A DNA stretch of 64,000 bases. It comes from Nocardia sp. NBC_01329. GTDB lineage: Bacteria > Actinomycetota > Actinomycetes > Mycobacteriales > Mycobacteriaceae. The position numbers and the translations under genes are program-made. The stretch spans positions 3,596,001-3,660,000 of the forward strand of contig NZ_CP108381.1 in the NCBI RefSeq assembly GCF_035956715.1, read 5' to 3'. Position 1 is the first letter of the stretch. The number at the start of each line of letters is the position of its first letter. The notes beneath the pieces are model-generated. The model was not told the DNA's origin. It was given only the letters and a program-made list of their open reading frames with translations, and did no database searches. This document shows, one piece after another, positions 35,368 to 43,974 of this stretch.

Positions 35368-36387
35368 TCAGTCCAGTTCGCCGACCTGCACCAGGGCCTT
35401 TCCCACCTTCTCCCCGGTGAACAGCCGCGCGTAGGCGTCGAGGGTGTTCTCCAGGCCGGAGGTCACCTCGAAGGCCATCCGGAGTCTGCCCTGCTCGTAC
35501 CAGGGCAGCATCCTGCGGTTCAGGTCCGGGCCGCGGTGATAGAAGTCCGGCGAGAAGAAGCCGCGCATGGTGAGCCGCTTCATCAGGATCTGGTCGAAAC
35601 GGCCGGGGCCGGGGCCGGACTCGTCCCGGTCGTAGTGAGTGAGCAGCCCGCAGACCGCGACCCGGCCGAACAGGGCCATCTCGCCGAGAACCGCGTCGAG
35701 GACCGTGCCGCCGACATTGTCGAAGTAGACGTCGACCCCGTCCGGACACGCCCGCCGCAGCTCACCGCCGAGATCGCCGTGCCGGTCGATCGCCGCGTCG
35801 AAGCCGAGTTCGCCGGTGAGCCAGTCGCATTTCGCCGGTGAACCGGTGATCCCGACGACCCGGCACCCGCTCGCCGCGGCGATCTGACCGGCGAGCGCGC
35901 CGGTCACTCCGGAGGCCGCCGAGACGACGAAGGTCTCCCCCGGGCGGGCTTCTCCGTACTCCAGCACGCCCAGGTAGGCGGTCCAGCCGTTGGCGCCGAA
36001 AACGCCCAGGTGCTGACGCGGGTCGTCGAGTGCGCGGCTCACCCGTTCCACATAGACCTCATCGGGCCGCGATATCGAGAAATCCGCCCACTGGCCGTAG
36101 GCGCGCACCAGATCGCCGGCGCGGTAGTCGGAATGCCTGGAGGCCACCACCGAACCCAGCACGGTGCTGATCACCGGGGAACCCAGCGGCGTCGGGGGCG
36201 AATAGGAGTCCTCCCGCGGACCCATCCACATCCGGGTTCCCGCGTCGAGCGAGAAGTAGATATTGCGGATCAGCACATCACCGGCGCCGAGTTCCGGTGT
36301 TTCGCTGTCGCGCAATTCGACCGCGTTCGCGTATTCGTTACCGGCCGGTCGCCGGACCAGGACCCACTGCCGATTCTTCTCGCCCAC
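35368..36387 (-). CDS. NADP-dependent MDR-family oxidoreductase, zinc-free
   Basis: The 339-residue protein belongs to the leukotriene-B4-dehydrogenase/CurA-like medium-chain reductases: PPTPLGSPVISTVLGSVVAS, GVFGANGWTAYLGVLEYG, cofactor motif SAASGVTGALAGQIAAASGC, DVYFDNVGGTVLDAVLGEMA. No zinc cysteines are present. It reduces activated double bonds or ketones using NADPH in known relatives. GTG 36387 (GEKNRQWVLVRRP). It stands alone. Confidence 0.88.
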   Translation of the reverse strand: MGEKNRQWVLVRRPAGNEYANAVELRDSETPELGAGDVLIRNIYFSLDAGTRMWMGPREDSYSPPTPLGSPVISTVLGSVVASRHSDYRAGDLVRAYGQWADFSISRPDEVYVERVSRALDDPRQHLGVFGANGWTAYLGVLEYGEARPGETFVVSAASGVTGALAGQIAAASGCRVVGITGSPAKCDWLTGELGFDAAIDRHGDLGGELRRACPDGVDVYFDNVGGTVLDAVLGEMALFGRVAVCGLLTHYDRDESGPGPGRFDQILMKRLTMRGFFSPDFYHRGPDLNRRMLPWYEQGRLRMAFEVTSGLENTLDAYARLFTGEKVGKALVQVGELD

Positions 36388-36479
36388 AACACCCTCGATC
36401 CACAGTTTTCGACACTAGGGAAGAGACTAAACGGTCGGTTCTGTTCCGGCATCCGGAAAATTCGCTCGGAAGTTCAGAA

Positions 36480-36790
36480 CGACGCGGGCATGCTCTCCCA
36501 GCCCCGCACCGTGGAGGTCGGGGAGAGTGTGGCGGCGGCACCGATGAGCATCATCATGGCACTGCCTTCGGGAACCGTCGTGCCGTGCAATCATCCGCGA
36601 CAGCAGTTTGCGGTGCGTGGTGTGGATCGGCGGATCCTCGAAGATCAGCACGCCCGGCGGGATCTCGAGATTCGCCTTGATGAGCTCGATCGAGCTCGAC
36701 ATCGTAGGGGTCGTAGTAGACATCGCTGGGCGCAGTGGTGCCACCGACATCGAGTTCGCGAATGAACTCGGCCGGCGCCGCGAACACATG
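36480..36790 (-). pseudogene. cytochrome P450, N-terminal remnant
   Basis: AAPAEFIRELDVGGTTAPSD then VYYDPYDVEL is the beginning of an actinomycete P450; then, in another frame, IELIKANLEIPPGVLIFEDP and PIHTTHRKLLSRM is the B-C region with the His-Thr-x-x-Arg heme-contact motif. The rest, with the I helix, ExxR and the heme-binding Cys, is absent. Nonfunctional. Confidence 0.6.
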
Positions 36791-36963
36791 GAACACCAGA
36801 CGCCCGCCCGGCGCCACCGGCACCCGCAACGGTTGTCCGCCGTCCAATCGGCGCAGTGTGGTGAGTCCTGTCGCGCCCGTTCAGTAGGCGCACGCGTGGC
36901 TGCGTACCGCCTACCGTGGTTTCGGAAGCCGCCGAGCACGGCAGTCTGTCGCAGTCGCCTGGG

Positions 36964-37854
36964 TCACGGTGCGACGTGGGCGACGGCTCCGATTTCCAGT
37001 GCCGTCCACACCGCGCCGTCGGGGCCCATGGTGATGCCGTGTGGTTCGGATGCCGGTGTGGGCAGATCGTATTCGGTGATATCGCCGGTGGAGCTGATCC
37101 GTCCGAGGCGGTTGGCTCCCCATTCGGTGAACCAGCAGTCACCGGCGGCCGTCGCGGTGATGGCGTGTGGTTTCGCCGCGGGGTCGGGCAACGGGAACAG
37201 TTTCATCGTGCCATCGGGCTCGAGGCGGCCGATCCGGCCGGCGGCGATATCGACGAACCATACTGCGTCCGGACCACACGTTATCCCTACCGGTGCGCCT
37301 GGATCGGGCAGTGGGTACTGGGTGATATTGCCGTCGAGGTCGATACGTCCGATAGCGCCGGCTTGGTTGAGGGTGAACCACAGTGCGCCGTCGGGCCCGC
37401 GGGTGATCATGGACGGGAATCCGCCCCGGACGGGGAGGTCGATGTGGGTGATCTGTCCGTCGGGGGTGATGCGGCCGATGCGGTCGGTGTTCATCTCGGT
37501 GAACCACATGGCCTCGTCCGGACCGGCGCAGATCCCGAACGGGCTGCTGCCCGCCGGCAGGCCGAACGCCGTCACGACACCATCGGTGGTGATACGCCCG
37601 ATGTGGTCGTCACCGGATCGGGTGAACCACAAGGCGTCGTCCACGCCGGCGGCGATGACCGTCGGTCGGGATCCGGCGGCGCCGACCGAATACCGGTCGA
37701 GCACACCGTCGACGGTCAGGCGGGCGATTTCGCCGCTCTGCGCCAGCGTGATCCAGAGCGCGCCGTCGGCTCCCGTGGTGATGCCGTATGGGCCCGCCGC
37801 GGCGTCGGCCACCGGAAACTCCTGGACGAGTCCACTGTCGGCATTTTGTGTCAT
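36964..37854 (-). CDS. virginiamycin-B-lyase (Vgb)-like beta-propeller protein
   Basis: The 296-residue protein is built of about seven repeats with GPDGALWFT-like blades (GADGALWITLAQSGEIARLT, GPDEAMWFTEMNTDRIGRIT). His230 in AAKPHAITA and the pair E270/H272 in SEPHGITMG line up with the known catalytic set of Vgb (H228, E268, H270), which linearises streptogramin B without water. ATG 37854 is used over a GTG-type start at 37884. It is 22 bp behind the hydrolase gene on the same strand, likely one operon. Streptogramin lyase activity is plausible; many homologues have other or unknown substrates. Confidence 0.8.
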   Translation of the reverse strand: MTQNADSGLVQEFPVADAAAGPYGITTGADGALWITLAQSGEIARLTVDGVLDRYSVGAAGSRPTVIAAGVDDALWFTRSGDDHIGRITTDGVVTAFGLPAGSSPFGICAGPDEAMWFTEMNTDRIGRITPDGQITHIDLPVRGGFPSMITRGPDGALWFTLNQAGAIGRIDLDGNITQYPLPDPGAPVGITCGPDAVWFVDIAAGRIGRLEPDGTMKLFPLPDPAAKPHAITATAAGDCWFTEWGANRLGRISSTGDITEYDLPTPASEPHGITMGPDGAVWTALEIGAVAHVAP

Positions 37855-37876
37855 CGATGGTCCTTTCTCGGCTCGG

Positions 37877-38776
37877 TCATTCACTAGCTGCGGCGACCCG
37901 GTTTACCAGGTCGACGATGATCGCGGCGAGTTCGGCGGGCCGGGTCATCGGCACGTTGTGTCCGGAGTCGATGTCGACCAACCGTCGATCGCGCCCGGCC
38001 CGGACGACTGCGCGAACCTCAGCGGAGCGCGGCGCGTAGAAGCCGTCCGTGGGCAGCACGATCGTCATCGGGCACTCGATCCGCTCGTACACATCCACAC
38101 TCGGATATACAGCTGCTTCGGGGTCCGGTACCGCGGTCAGCGCGATCTCTTCCACGGTCGGGCGTCGCACATACCCACCGTCCGGGCGGGCAATGAAGCA
38201 GCGGCGCATGACCTCTCGCACCAACTCGGGACGGGCGCCGGCGTTGAGCCGATCTGTATCGGTCTCCCGCGCGCACTGCTCTAGGTAGTCGAGCATCCGG
38301 CGTTCGTCGGCACGCCATCCGTAACGGAACATCTCCCGCAACCGCTGGGCCGCCTCGGGCTCTCGCCATTGCGTGTTGCCGAGCGCCGCTGTCTCACGAT
38401 CATCGAGCACGAGGCCGTCGATCACGCACAGCGCCCCCGAATCGACAACTCCGGCAGCTGTCGCTGCCGTTACGGCGTATCCACCGGTGGAATGCCCCAC
38501 CAATACCGGCCGATCCCATCCCAGCGCGACTACCACCTCGCCGAGATCACGCCAGTACTGCTCGGGTGTTCGAGAATCAGCCTCCGTGTGCCCGTGGCCG
38601 CGAAGATCGAACGCCACTACACGGCAGTGCGCCACGAGATACGACGCCACCTCCGACCAGGCCACACAGTTGTGGCCGCTTCCGTGCACCAACAGCACTC
38701 CAGGGCCCTCGCCTCCGAAGTCCACCCCCGACAACACACCACCGGACACACGCGCCTCGACTTCGGTACCCAACAC
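37877..38776 (-). CDS. alpha/beta hydrolase
   Basis: The 299-residue protein has the oxyanion motif in LLVHGSGHNCVAW, the nucleophile elbow VGHSTGGYAV (Ser), an acid near TIVLPTDGFYAP, and the histidine in IDSGHNVPMTRP. DLRGHGHTEAD also fits the fold. GTG 38776 starts it. It precedes the Vgb-like gene in the same operon, so it may act on the same compound, such as a cyclic depsipeptide. Confidence 0.85.
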   Translation of the reverse strand: MLGTEVEARVSGGVLSGVDFGGEGPGVLLVHGSGHNCVAWSEVASYLVAHCRVVAFDLRGHGHTEADSRTPEQYWRDLGEVVVALGWDRPVLVGHSTGGYAVTAATAAGVVDSGALCVIDGLVLDDRETAALGNTQWREPEAAQRLREMFRYGWRADERRMLDYLEQCARETDTDRLNAGARPELVREVMRRCFIARPDGGYVRRPTVEEIALTAVPDPEAAVYPSVDVYERIECPMTIVLPTDGFYAPRSAEVRAVVRAGRDRRLVDIDSGHNVPMTRPAELAAIIVDLVNRVAAASE

Positions 38777-38925
38777 AAGCCGACACTGTGCCCACCGCAG
38801 CCGTCATCCGCAACTCTTTAACAGCACAGGGACTCAGGTCCGTGCCCCCGGAGTCGGCCGATTCCCATAGCGCGACACACCTGAGAACGGCAGTAGAAAA
38901 CAGAGACAGATCTGATCCCTCTCCG

Positions 38926-39855
38926 TCAGTGGCCGAATCGGGTAAGGGCGTTGTGGATGTATTCCCGCTTCGCGGGGCTGCCGAGGTGTCCGGACAGGTC
39001 GCAGACGAACAGTTCGGCGCCGGGCCAGGCGGTGGCCAGTTTGTGTGCGGTTTCCACGGGGCAGCTGAGGTCCAGGCGGCCGTGTACCAGTACGCCGGGG
39101 ATATCGGCCAGCACGACGGCATTGCGGATCAGCTCGCCGTCTTGCAGCCAGCCGTAGTTGGCGTAGAAGTGTGCGCAGATCCGCACCATGGCAAGCAGAT
39201 CGTCGGTGACGGGACCGCTGAACGCGGACGGTTTCGCGCCGGGCTCGACCGACAGCACCGTTTCCTCCCACCGCGCCCACGCTGCGGTCGCCTGTTCCCG
39301 TACGTCTCGGTCGGAGTGCCCGAGGAGCCGGTCGTAGGTGGCGACTACATGCTCGCCGCCACCGGCGCCGGCCACGAATCGCTGGTACTGCTCGGGAAAG
39401 AAGCGCGACACTCCGCCGTAGAGCCAGTCGATCTCCCGGCGCCGGGTTGTCGTGATCGCCGACAGCACGATCTCGGATACCCGGTGGGGATATCGCTGCG
39501 CGTAGGCCAGTGCCAGGGTGCAGCCCCAGGAACCGCCACGCAGCAGCCAGCGGTCGATGCCCAAGTGTCCGCGCAGTATTTCCAGGTCGGCGACCAGGTG
39601 GGCGGTGGTGTTGAACCGCATGTCGGTGGCAGGGTCCGCGGCGTTGGGAGTGCTGCGTCCGCATCCTCGCTGGTCGTAGAGAACGATACGGTAGAGGTCC
39701 GCATGGGCGCTGTCGCGCATGGCTCGGTTGCAGCCCTGCCCAGGGCCGCCGTGCAGCAGCACCATCGGCTTGCCGTCGGGGTTGCCGCAGGTCTCCCAAT
39801 AGATCTGGTTACCATCCCCGACATCCAGCATTCCGCTCGCGTATGGCTCGGTCAT
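38926..39855 (-). CDS. pip: proline iminopeptidase
   Basis: The 309-residue S33-type peptidase has HGGPGQGCNRAM (oxyanion hole), YDQRGCGRSTPN, the nucleophile in LRGGSWGCTLAL, the acid in HGRLDLSCP, and the histidine in DLSGHLGS. It removes N-terminal proline from peptides. ATG 39855 (MTEPYASGMLDVGDGNQIYW). Its length is a little under the usual 310-320. It lies between the hydrolase/Vgb operon and a resolvase remnant. Confidence 0.88.
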   Translation of the reverse strand: MTEPYASGMLDVGDGNQIYWETCGNPDGKPMVLLHGGPGQGCNRAMRDSAHADLYRIVLYDQRGCGRSTPNAADPATDMRFNTTAHLVADLEILRGHLGIDRWLLRGGSWGCTLALAYAQRYPHRVSEIVLSAITTTRRREIDWLYGGVSRFFPEQYQRFVAGAGGGEHVVATYDRLLGHSDRDVREQATAAWARWEETVLSVEPGAKPSAFSGPVTDDLLAMVRICAHFYANYGWLQDGELIRNAVVLADIPGVLVHGRLDLSCPVETAHKLATAWPGAELFVCDLSGHLGSPAKREYIHNALTRFGH

Positions 39856-39954
39856 GTCGGCTGTCCTCTTCGGGGCGGTGGGCTGGTGGGAGGGGTCTGC
39901 GCAGGTTCGCGTTGGATGCTTCGGTCCAGGAGGCTTCCGCCGAGCTGTGTTGGA

Positions 39955-40227
39955 CGGCTTTCACTTCGCTGTGCACGACGGCGAGGCCGACGCCGACGCC
40001 GCGGGAGATCTCGCGTAGGGACTGGCCTTCGGCATGCCGGGCGAGGATGGCGCGGCGTTTGTCGTCGTCGACCACTCGGGGGCGGCCGCCTTTGCGGCCG
40101 CGGCGGGCTCGAGTGTGCCGCTGATCTTCTCTTCGAACACCCGCACGCAGATCGAGTCGAGATCGTCGTGCTTTCGCTGGGTCTCCTGTTTGCTCGTGCT
40201 GACCCGCACGGGCCCGACGAGTGCCAT
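39955..40227 (-). pseudogene. serine resolvase with central deletion
   Basis: The N-terminus (ATG 40227: MALVGPVRVSTSKQETQRKH, with the catalytic serine in RVSTSKQ, then ICVRVFEEKISG) is joined to the C-terminal DNA-binding part (RRGRKGGRPRVVDDDKRRAI, GQSLREISRGVGV) in another frame. About 110-130 residues between them are missing. The join is at about 40110. This is a leftover Tn3-type resolvase. Confidence 0.75.
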
Positions 40228-40408
40228 CCCGGGGCCTCCAAGCGTTCGGTAAACGTGTTCGGCAACCGGGTTGGACGGTACGGGAAACCAACGGGTTTCC
40301 GAACACTCTTTCCTGCGGAAACCCGTTCGTAGGGCCTGTGTCGAAGTGGTGGTGAGGGCAGGCCGATACCTGCCCGCATTATGTCCGAGCCGCGGTAGGG
40401 CAGGGTGT

Positions 40409-40879
40409 TCAACCGCTTTCGTAGCGCAGAGTCACGAGCGCGTCGCTCGTCCACTCTGAACTGCTTTGGGGTGGTGGTAGTTCCACGCCCGCAACGCCGG
40501 TCGTCGCCCCGAACTCCTCCGCCAGCGATGCCATCAACGCTGAAGCCTGGGGCAGTATCGCGGGATCATTGTCCGGGTCGTCCATGCTCAGGCCGAAGAC
40601 CAGGTCGTTCTCCTCGGTGAGGGTGATGATGGCCTGGTAGTAATCGCTTGCCCGCAGGTACAGGGAGAATGCTCTCTTGATACAAAAATCTCGGCGCAGT
40701 TCCGCCAGAGCGTCCGGGTCGCCGGGAGCCGGTTCGCCGGCGATGAACGTTCGGACGAAGGCGTCGAAACGAGGGTCTCCTGGGTTCTCGGTGTCGACGT
40801 AGCGATTGATGAAGCGTGAGAGCATGGCGGCGCGGTCGCTGGGGTGGACCCGGACGTAGACGTCGAGGCAGGGAGGCAC
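40409..40879 (-). CDS. orphan protein, immunity-like
   Basis: The 156-residue protein reads MPPCLDVYVRVHPSDRAAML, FINRYVDTENPGDPRFDAFV, IKRAFSLYLRASDYYQAIIT, LTEENDLVFGLSMDDPDNDP. It is small, acidic and single-domain, like polymorphic-toxin immunity proteins, but I cannot place it in a named family. GTG 40879. It lies between a resolvase and an IS5 remnant, without a toxin. Confidence 0.65.
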   Translation of the reverse strand: MPPCLDVYVRVHPSDRAAMLSRFINRYVDTENPGDPRFDAFVRTFIAGEPAPGDPDALAELRRDFCIKRAFSLYLRASDYYQAIITLTEENDLVFGLSMDDPDNDPAILPQASALMASLAEEFGATTGVAGVELPPPQSSSEWTSDALVTLRYESG

Positions 40880-40931
40880 CTTCTTACATTAGTGCTCCGA
40901 AATCGTGGGTGCGGGTTCGATGCTGGTCGGT

Positions 40932-41150
40932 TCAGGGGTGTCGTAGCCATTGGTTGATGGTGGCGACGTGGATGGTCGCCAGGTAGCGGACGGCGAGTTT
41001 GTCGAAGCGGGTGGCTACTGCCCGGTGGTGGTCGAGCTGGTTGATACCGCGTTCGACGGTGTTTCGGTCGCGGTAGATGACCTTGTCGAATGCTGGTGGT
41101 CGGCCGCCGGACGAACCGCGGACCCTGCGGTGGGCTGCTCGGTCGGCCGG
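40932..41150 (-). pseudogene. IS5-type transposase, C-terminal fragment
   Basis: GSSGGRPPAFDKVIYRDRNT then VERGINQLDHHRAVATRFDK and LAVRYLATIHVATINQWL is the end of an IS5-group transposase (GGRPPxFDKxxYRxRxxVERxxNxLK, ATRYDK). The rest is gone. It differs from the IS5 copy at 19.3 kb. Confidence 0.7.
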
Positions 41151-41196
41151 CAGACCTGCGTCGTCGATGTCGCTGGCCTTGATCGACAATCAACCC

Positions 41197-41793
41197 ATGG
41201 ACGTTTCTGGACTGCTTCACAGTGCAGCTGATCTGGTTCCGGCAGACGCGAGAAGCGATGCCGACCTGTCGAAGGAAGACGTCCGCGAATACCTCCGCCA
41301 CGACGAATGGGAGATCGCGCTCGGCATCCTGCAAGACTTCGAGGGCATCCAGTGGCAGTCCGTCGACTACTGGAACCTCCTGGCCGATGCTGCACAACAG
41401 ATGTGGCTCCAGCACGACGCTGCGTGGTGCTTCTGGCGCGGCGCCGAGACCCGGTGCGGCGGCATCATCAAAGCCACCCTCCAACTCATCGCACCAGAAG
41501 CTGGCGGCCGTCGACTTCCAATCCCCAGAACCGGACAACTTCGACCGATGTGGGCCATCGGGCGCCCAGATCTCGCTCGCGGTTTCGCTGACCTGCACAT
41601 CGCCCTGATATGGGTCGAATCCGCATCCGAGATACAACCGGGCGGACAAGGCCCGATCAGGCTGCTTCCACTCACCCCGGATAACTGGGAGCACCTCAAA
41701 CCCGGTGACATCATCACGATGCATGAAGGGCAACCACCTGTCGGGACTGCCTTCATCACCGAGATTGAGATCGCGAGACACTCCTGCCGGTGA
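41197..41793 (+). CDS. conserved orphan protein, immunity-like N-terminus
   Basis: The 198-residue protein has MDVSGLLHSAADLVPADARS, LSKEDVREYLRHDEWEIALG, then ILQDFEGIQWQSVDYWNLLA; a second half has AGGRRLPIPRTGQLRPMWAI, DLHIALIWVESASEIQPGGQ and PGDIITMHEGQPPVGTAFIT. I recall an actinomycete protein family with this two-part layout, without function; the first part resembles small helical immunity proteins (YLxHDEWExAL). ATG 41197; an earlier in-frame start is possible. It starts next to the IS5 remnant. Confidence 0.65.
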   Translation: MDVSGLLHSAADLVPADARSDADLSKEDVREYLRHDEWEIALGILQDFEGIQWQSVDYWNLLADAAQQMWLQHDAAWCFWRGAETRCGGIIKATLQLIAPEAGGRRLPIPRTGQLRPMWAIGRPDLARGFADLHIALIWVESASEIQPGGQGPIRLLPLTPDNWEHLKPGDIITMHEGQPPVGTAFITEIEIARHSCR

Positions 41794-41872
41794 TGCCGTC
41801 CTAAAAAACGACTTGGTGCCGAGAAGCTCGGCGACTCCACTGACCGGACACCGAACCTTGGGCCCCGACCGC

Positions 41873-42012
41873 TCAGCGCTGCCGCCGGACGGCAGGGTCG
41901 GTCTGGGTCTGCCAACGGATCAGCGCCTCCGCAGATGGTCGCGAGTACTTGCCGAGAGATCGCACCGAGGTGTGCCCGCTCATCAGCCTCATTGTGTTTG
42001 CCGTAGTGAGAG
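41873..42012 (-). pseudogene. tyrosine recombinase/integrase, C-terminal fragment
   Basis: NTMRLMSGHTSVRSLGKYSR then PSAEALIRWQTQTDPAVRRQ is the end of a XerC-like integrase, with the GHTS motif and the active-site tyrosine in LGKYSR. No more of the enzyme is present upstream. It shows that an integrative element was once here; no att site can be recognised. Confidence 0.6.
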
Positions 42013-42063
42013 CGACGATCAGCTTTCACTCGCGCTGCGAGGAGCGGCGAGAGGGCAGGGCGA

Positions 42064-42576
42064 TCAGAAGCCTTCAAGAATGCCATCGTCGTCGAGTAGA
42101 CGCTCTTCTTCCCGCCACGATTCGAACGTGGCAGGCATCGCGAGTTCGGCCTCCAGCGGTGGATGGATCTCGCCTCGCACCAGGCGCAGCAGGAACTCGG
42201 CCATTCCCATGTCGTATGTGTGGTCCGGTGGGCCGCTCCTGGGCCGGAAGATCACCCCCCACCGCTCTGGCTCACCAACGCATCGCCACAGGAAGTCGTC
42301 ACCGGCCTCGTTCGACGCCCAGGTCAACTCCCCGTCCATGAGCGCCTGCGCGGCGTGGAACAGCAGGTGGTCTTCGTACGGATAGCCCTCGAAGCGGGGC
42401 GTGGAGATGCCGATCGAGTCACTGATCGTCCCCATTCCATACACCGCGACGAAGTCGCGATAGTCGGCTGGCAGTTCCCATCCGGTGTCGACGCGCAGTG
42501 AGTCCCAGGCGACCGGGTCGCCGGCGTCCGGGGGTGGCGGCATGATGCGGCTCAGCTCTTCCACAGCCCAGTGCAT
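42064..42576 (-). CDS. SMI1/KNR4 (SUKH)-type immunity-like protein
   Basis: The 170-residue protein has WELPADYRDFVAVYGMGTIS, the SUKH (SMI1/KNR4) core of LPxxYRxFVxxYGxG, then LLFHAAQALMDGELTWASNE and DFLWRCVGEPERWGVIFRPR. SUKH proteins neutralise many polymorphic toxins. ATG 42576. No cognate toxin adjoins it, so it is an orphan that may protect against toxins of other strains. Confidence 0.8.
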   Translation of the reverse strand: MHWAVEELSRIMPPPPDAGDPVAWDSLRVDTGWELPADYRDFVAVYGMGTISDSIGISTPRFEGYPYEDHLLFHAAQALMDGELTWASNEAGDDFLWRCVGEPERWGVIFRPRSGPPDHTYDMGMAEFLLRLVRGEIHPPLEAELAMPATFESWREEERLLDDDGILEGF

Positions 42577-42736
42577 GGCGTCCTCTCGTCGAGACCGGAT
42601 CCGTTCGTAATGACGTGGGAACGTCCTCGCCGGTGCGCGAATCCAGCACCTTGCCAGAGTTGTGTCGGCCTCATGGCGTGCTCCATCAGGTTCGCCACTT
42701 CATCGGTTCGCGTCGCCCGGCCGGGATCGGACCAGG

Positions 42737-42814
42737 AACGAACCCGGCTACACCGCGGACGAGTTAGCCACCCTCGAACGCGACGAGGTGGTGAGCGGCA
42801 CGCCACAGATCTGA
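42737..42814 (+). pseudogene. CaiB/BaiF CoA-transferase-like tail
   Basis: NEPGYTADELATLERDEVVS then GTPQI and a TGA resembles the C-terminal end of CoA-transferase family III proteins (LGYTxxEIAxLxxxGVV). No upstream body is present. Too short for certainty. Confidence 0.3.
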
Positions 42815-42824
42815 TTCCCATGTT

Positions 42825-42859
42825 TGACAACATACTGTCGTTTTGACAAAATGTTGTCA
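42825..42859. promoter_or_regulatory. MarR-type operator overlapping the DJ-1-like start
   Basis: tgacaacat (42825-42833) and atgttgtca (42851-42859) are perfect inverted arms 17 bp apart, with a second ttgaca at 42843. The right arm runs into the ATG at 42859. A dyad of this type in front of a gene followed by marR suggests repression by that MarR protein. Confidence 0.6.
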
Positions 42860-43494
42860 TGCCTTCGAAACTCGTGCACATGGCCGTCTACGACACCCTC
42901 GCCGACTGGGAAGTGGGCGCGGCGACCGCGCACATCAACAACGACGCCTGGCATCGCGAACCGGGTGCGTACCGCACCCGCACGGTCGGAGTGAGCAGCG
43001 ATCCGGTCACCACCATGGGCGGGATGCGGATCGTCCCCGACATCACACTGGCCGAGCTGACCCCGGCGGACAGCGCCATGCTCATCCTGCCCGGTGCGAC
43101 CGGCTGGGAACTGGGCGATCTCGATCCGTTCGCCGCGAAGGCGCGAGAGTTCGCCGCGGCCGGAGTCCCGGTCGCCGCCATCTGCGGCGCGACCTTCGGT
43201 CTCGCCGCGGCGGGCCTGCTCGACGATCGCCGGCACACCAGCAATATCGCCGAATTCCTGGCGGCAAGCGGGTACGCGGGCGGCCGGCACTACGTCGACG
43301 AACCGGCCGTCACCGATCGCGGGGTGATCACCGCGAATTCCACCGCGCCCTTCGAGTTCGCGCGCGAAGTGCTGGCCGCGCTGGAGATCTACGAACCCGA
43401 AGTACTCGAAGGCTGGTACCGCCTCTTCAGCGCCGGCGACCCGGCGGGTTACGCGGTGCTGGCGGAATACGAGGCGCGGCAGGCGGCGGTCTGA
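42859..43494 (+). CDS. DJ-1/PfpI-family protein
   Basis: The 211-residue protein has the DJ-1/glutamine-amidotransferase-like core: VHMAVYDTLADWEVGAATAH, ADSAMLILPGATGWELGDLD, and the nucleophile elbow VAAICGATFGLAAAG with its cysteine. GVITANSTAPFEFAREVLAA closes the fold. It is probably a glyoxalase/chaperone-like stress protein. ATG 42859, partly inside the operator. The marR gene follows 9 bp after its stop; the pair is one operon. Confidence 0.85.
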   Translation: MPSKLVHMAVYDTLADWEVGAATAHINNDAWHREPGAYRTRTVGVSSDPVTTMGGMRIVPDITLAELTPADSAMLILPGATGWELGDLDPFAAKAREFAAAGVPVAAICGATFGLAAAGLLDDRRHTSNIAEFLAASGYAGGRHYVDEPAVTDRGVITANSTAPFEFAREVLAALEIYEPEVLEGWYRLFSAGDPAGYAVLAEYEARQAAV

Positions 43495-43503
43495 GGCCAC
43501 ACC

Positions 43504-43956
43504 GTGAACCCCGAACAGCGACTGTTCAGTGAAGCCGCCATCACCTCGTTCCGGCTCAACGGCCAGTTCCTCGCGATCGCCGAGGATCTGGCCGGACCGG
43601 CCGGCCTCACCGCCGCCTGGTGGCAGGTGCTGGGTGCCGTATTGCACGACCCGCTCCCGGTGGCCGGGATCGCCCGGGCAATGGGTGCGACCCGGCAGGG
43701 CGTGCAGCGAATCGCCGACCTCCTGGTCGACCGCGGCCTCGCGGAGTACCGGCCCAATCCGGCGCACCGCCGGGCAAAACTGGTCGCGATCACCGACGCG
43801 GGACATGCGGCCGTGGCCCGGATCGAGCCGCGGCACGCGGAATTCGCCGCCCGGCTCACCGCCGAACTCGGTATCGAGCGGCTGACCGAGATCGCGGCCG
43901 CGCTCACCGAACTCTCGACCGCCGTGACCGTGCTCGAAGCGGACGAGAAAGGCTGA
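43504..43956 (+). CDS. MarR-family regulator
   Basis: The 150-residue protein has the MarR fold: LTAAWWQVLGAVLHDPLPVA, GIARAMGATRQGVQRIADLL (recognition helix), the wing RPNPAHRRAKLVAITDAGHA, and C-terminal dimer helices. GTG 43504. It probably represses itself and the DJ-1-like gene through the dyad at 42825. Confidence 0.88.
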   Translation: MNPEQRLFSEAAITSFRLNGQFLAIAEDLAGPAGLTAAWWQVLGAVLHDPLPVAGIARAMGATRQGVQRIADLLVDRGLAEYRPNPAHRRAKLVAITDAGHAAVARIEPRHAEFAARLTAELGIERLTEIAAALTELSTAVTVLEADEKG

Positions 43957-43974
43957 TCGGGCGCACCGGGCCGA

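Noticed and set aside
38566..40332. A 588-codon open frame on the plus strand
   Set aside because: Antisense to proline iminopeptidase and the hydrolase; its product has no protein-like pattern.
41873..42012. A boundary of an integrative element with attachment site
   Set aside because: Only the last 45 residues of an integrase remain and no tRNA or direct repeat is visible, so no element can be drawn.
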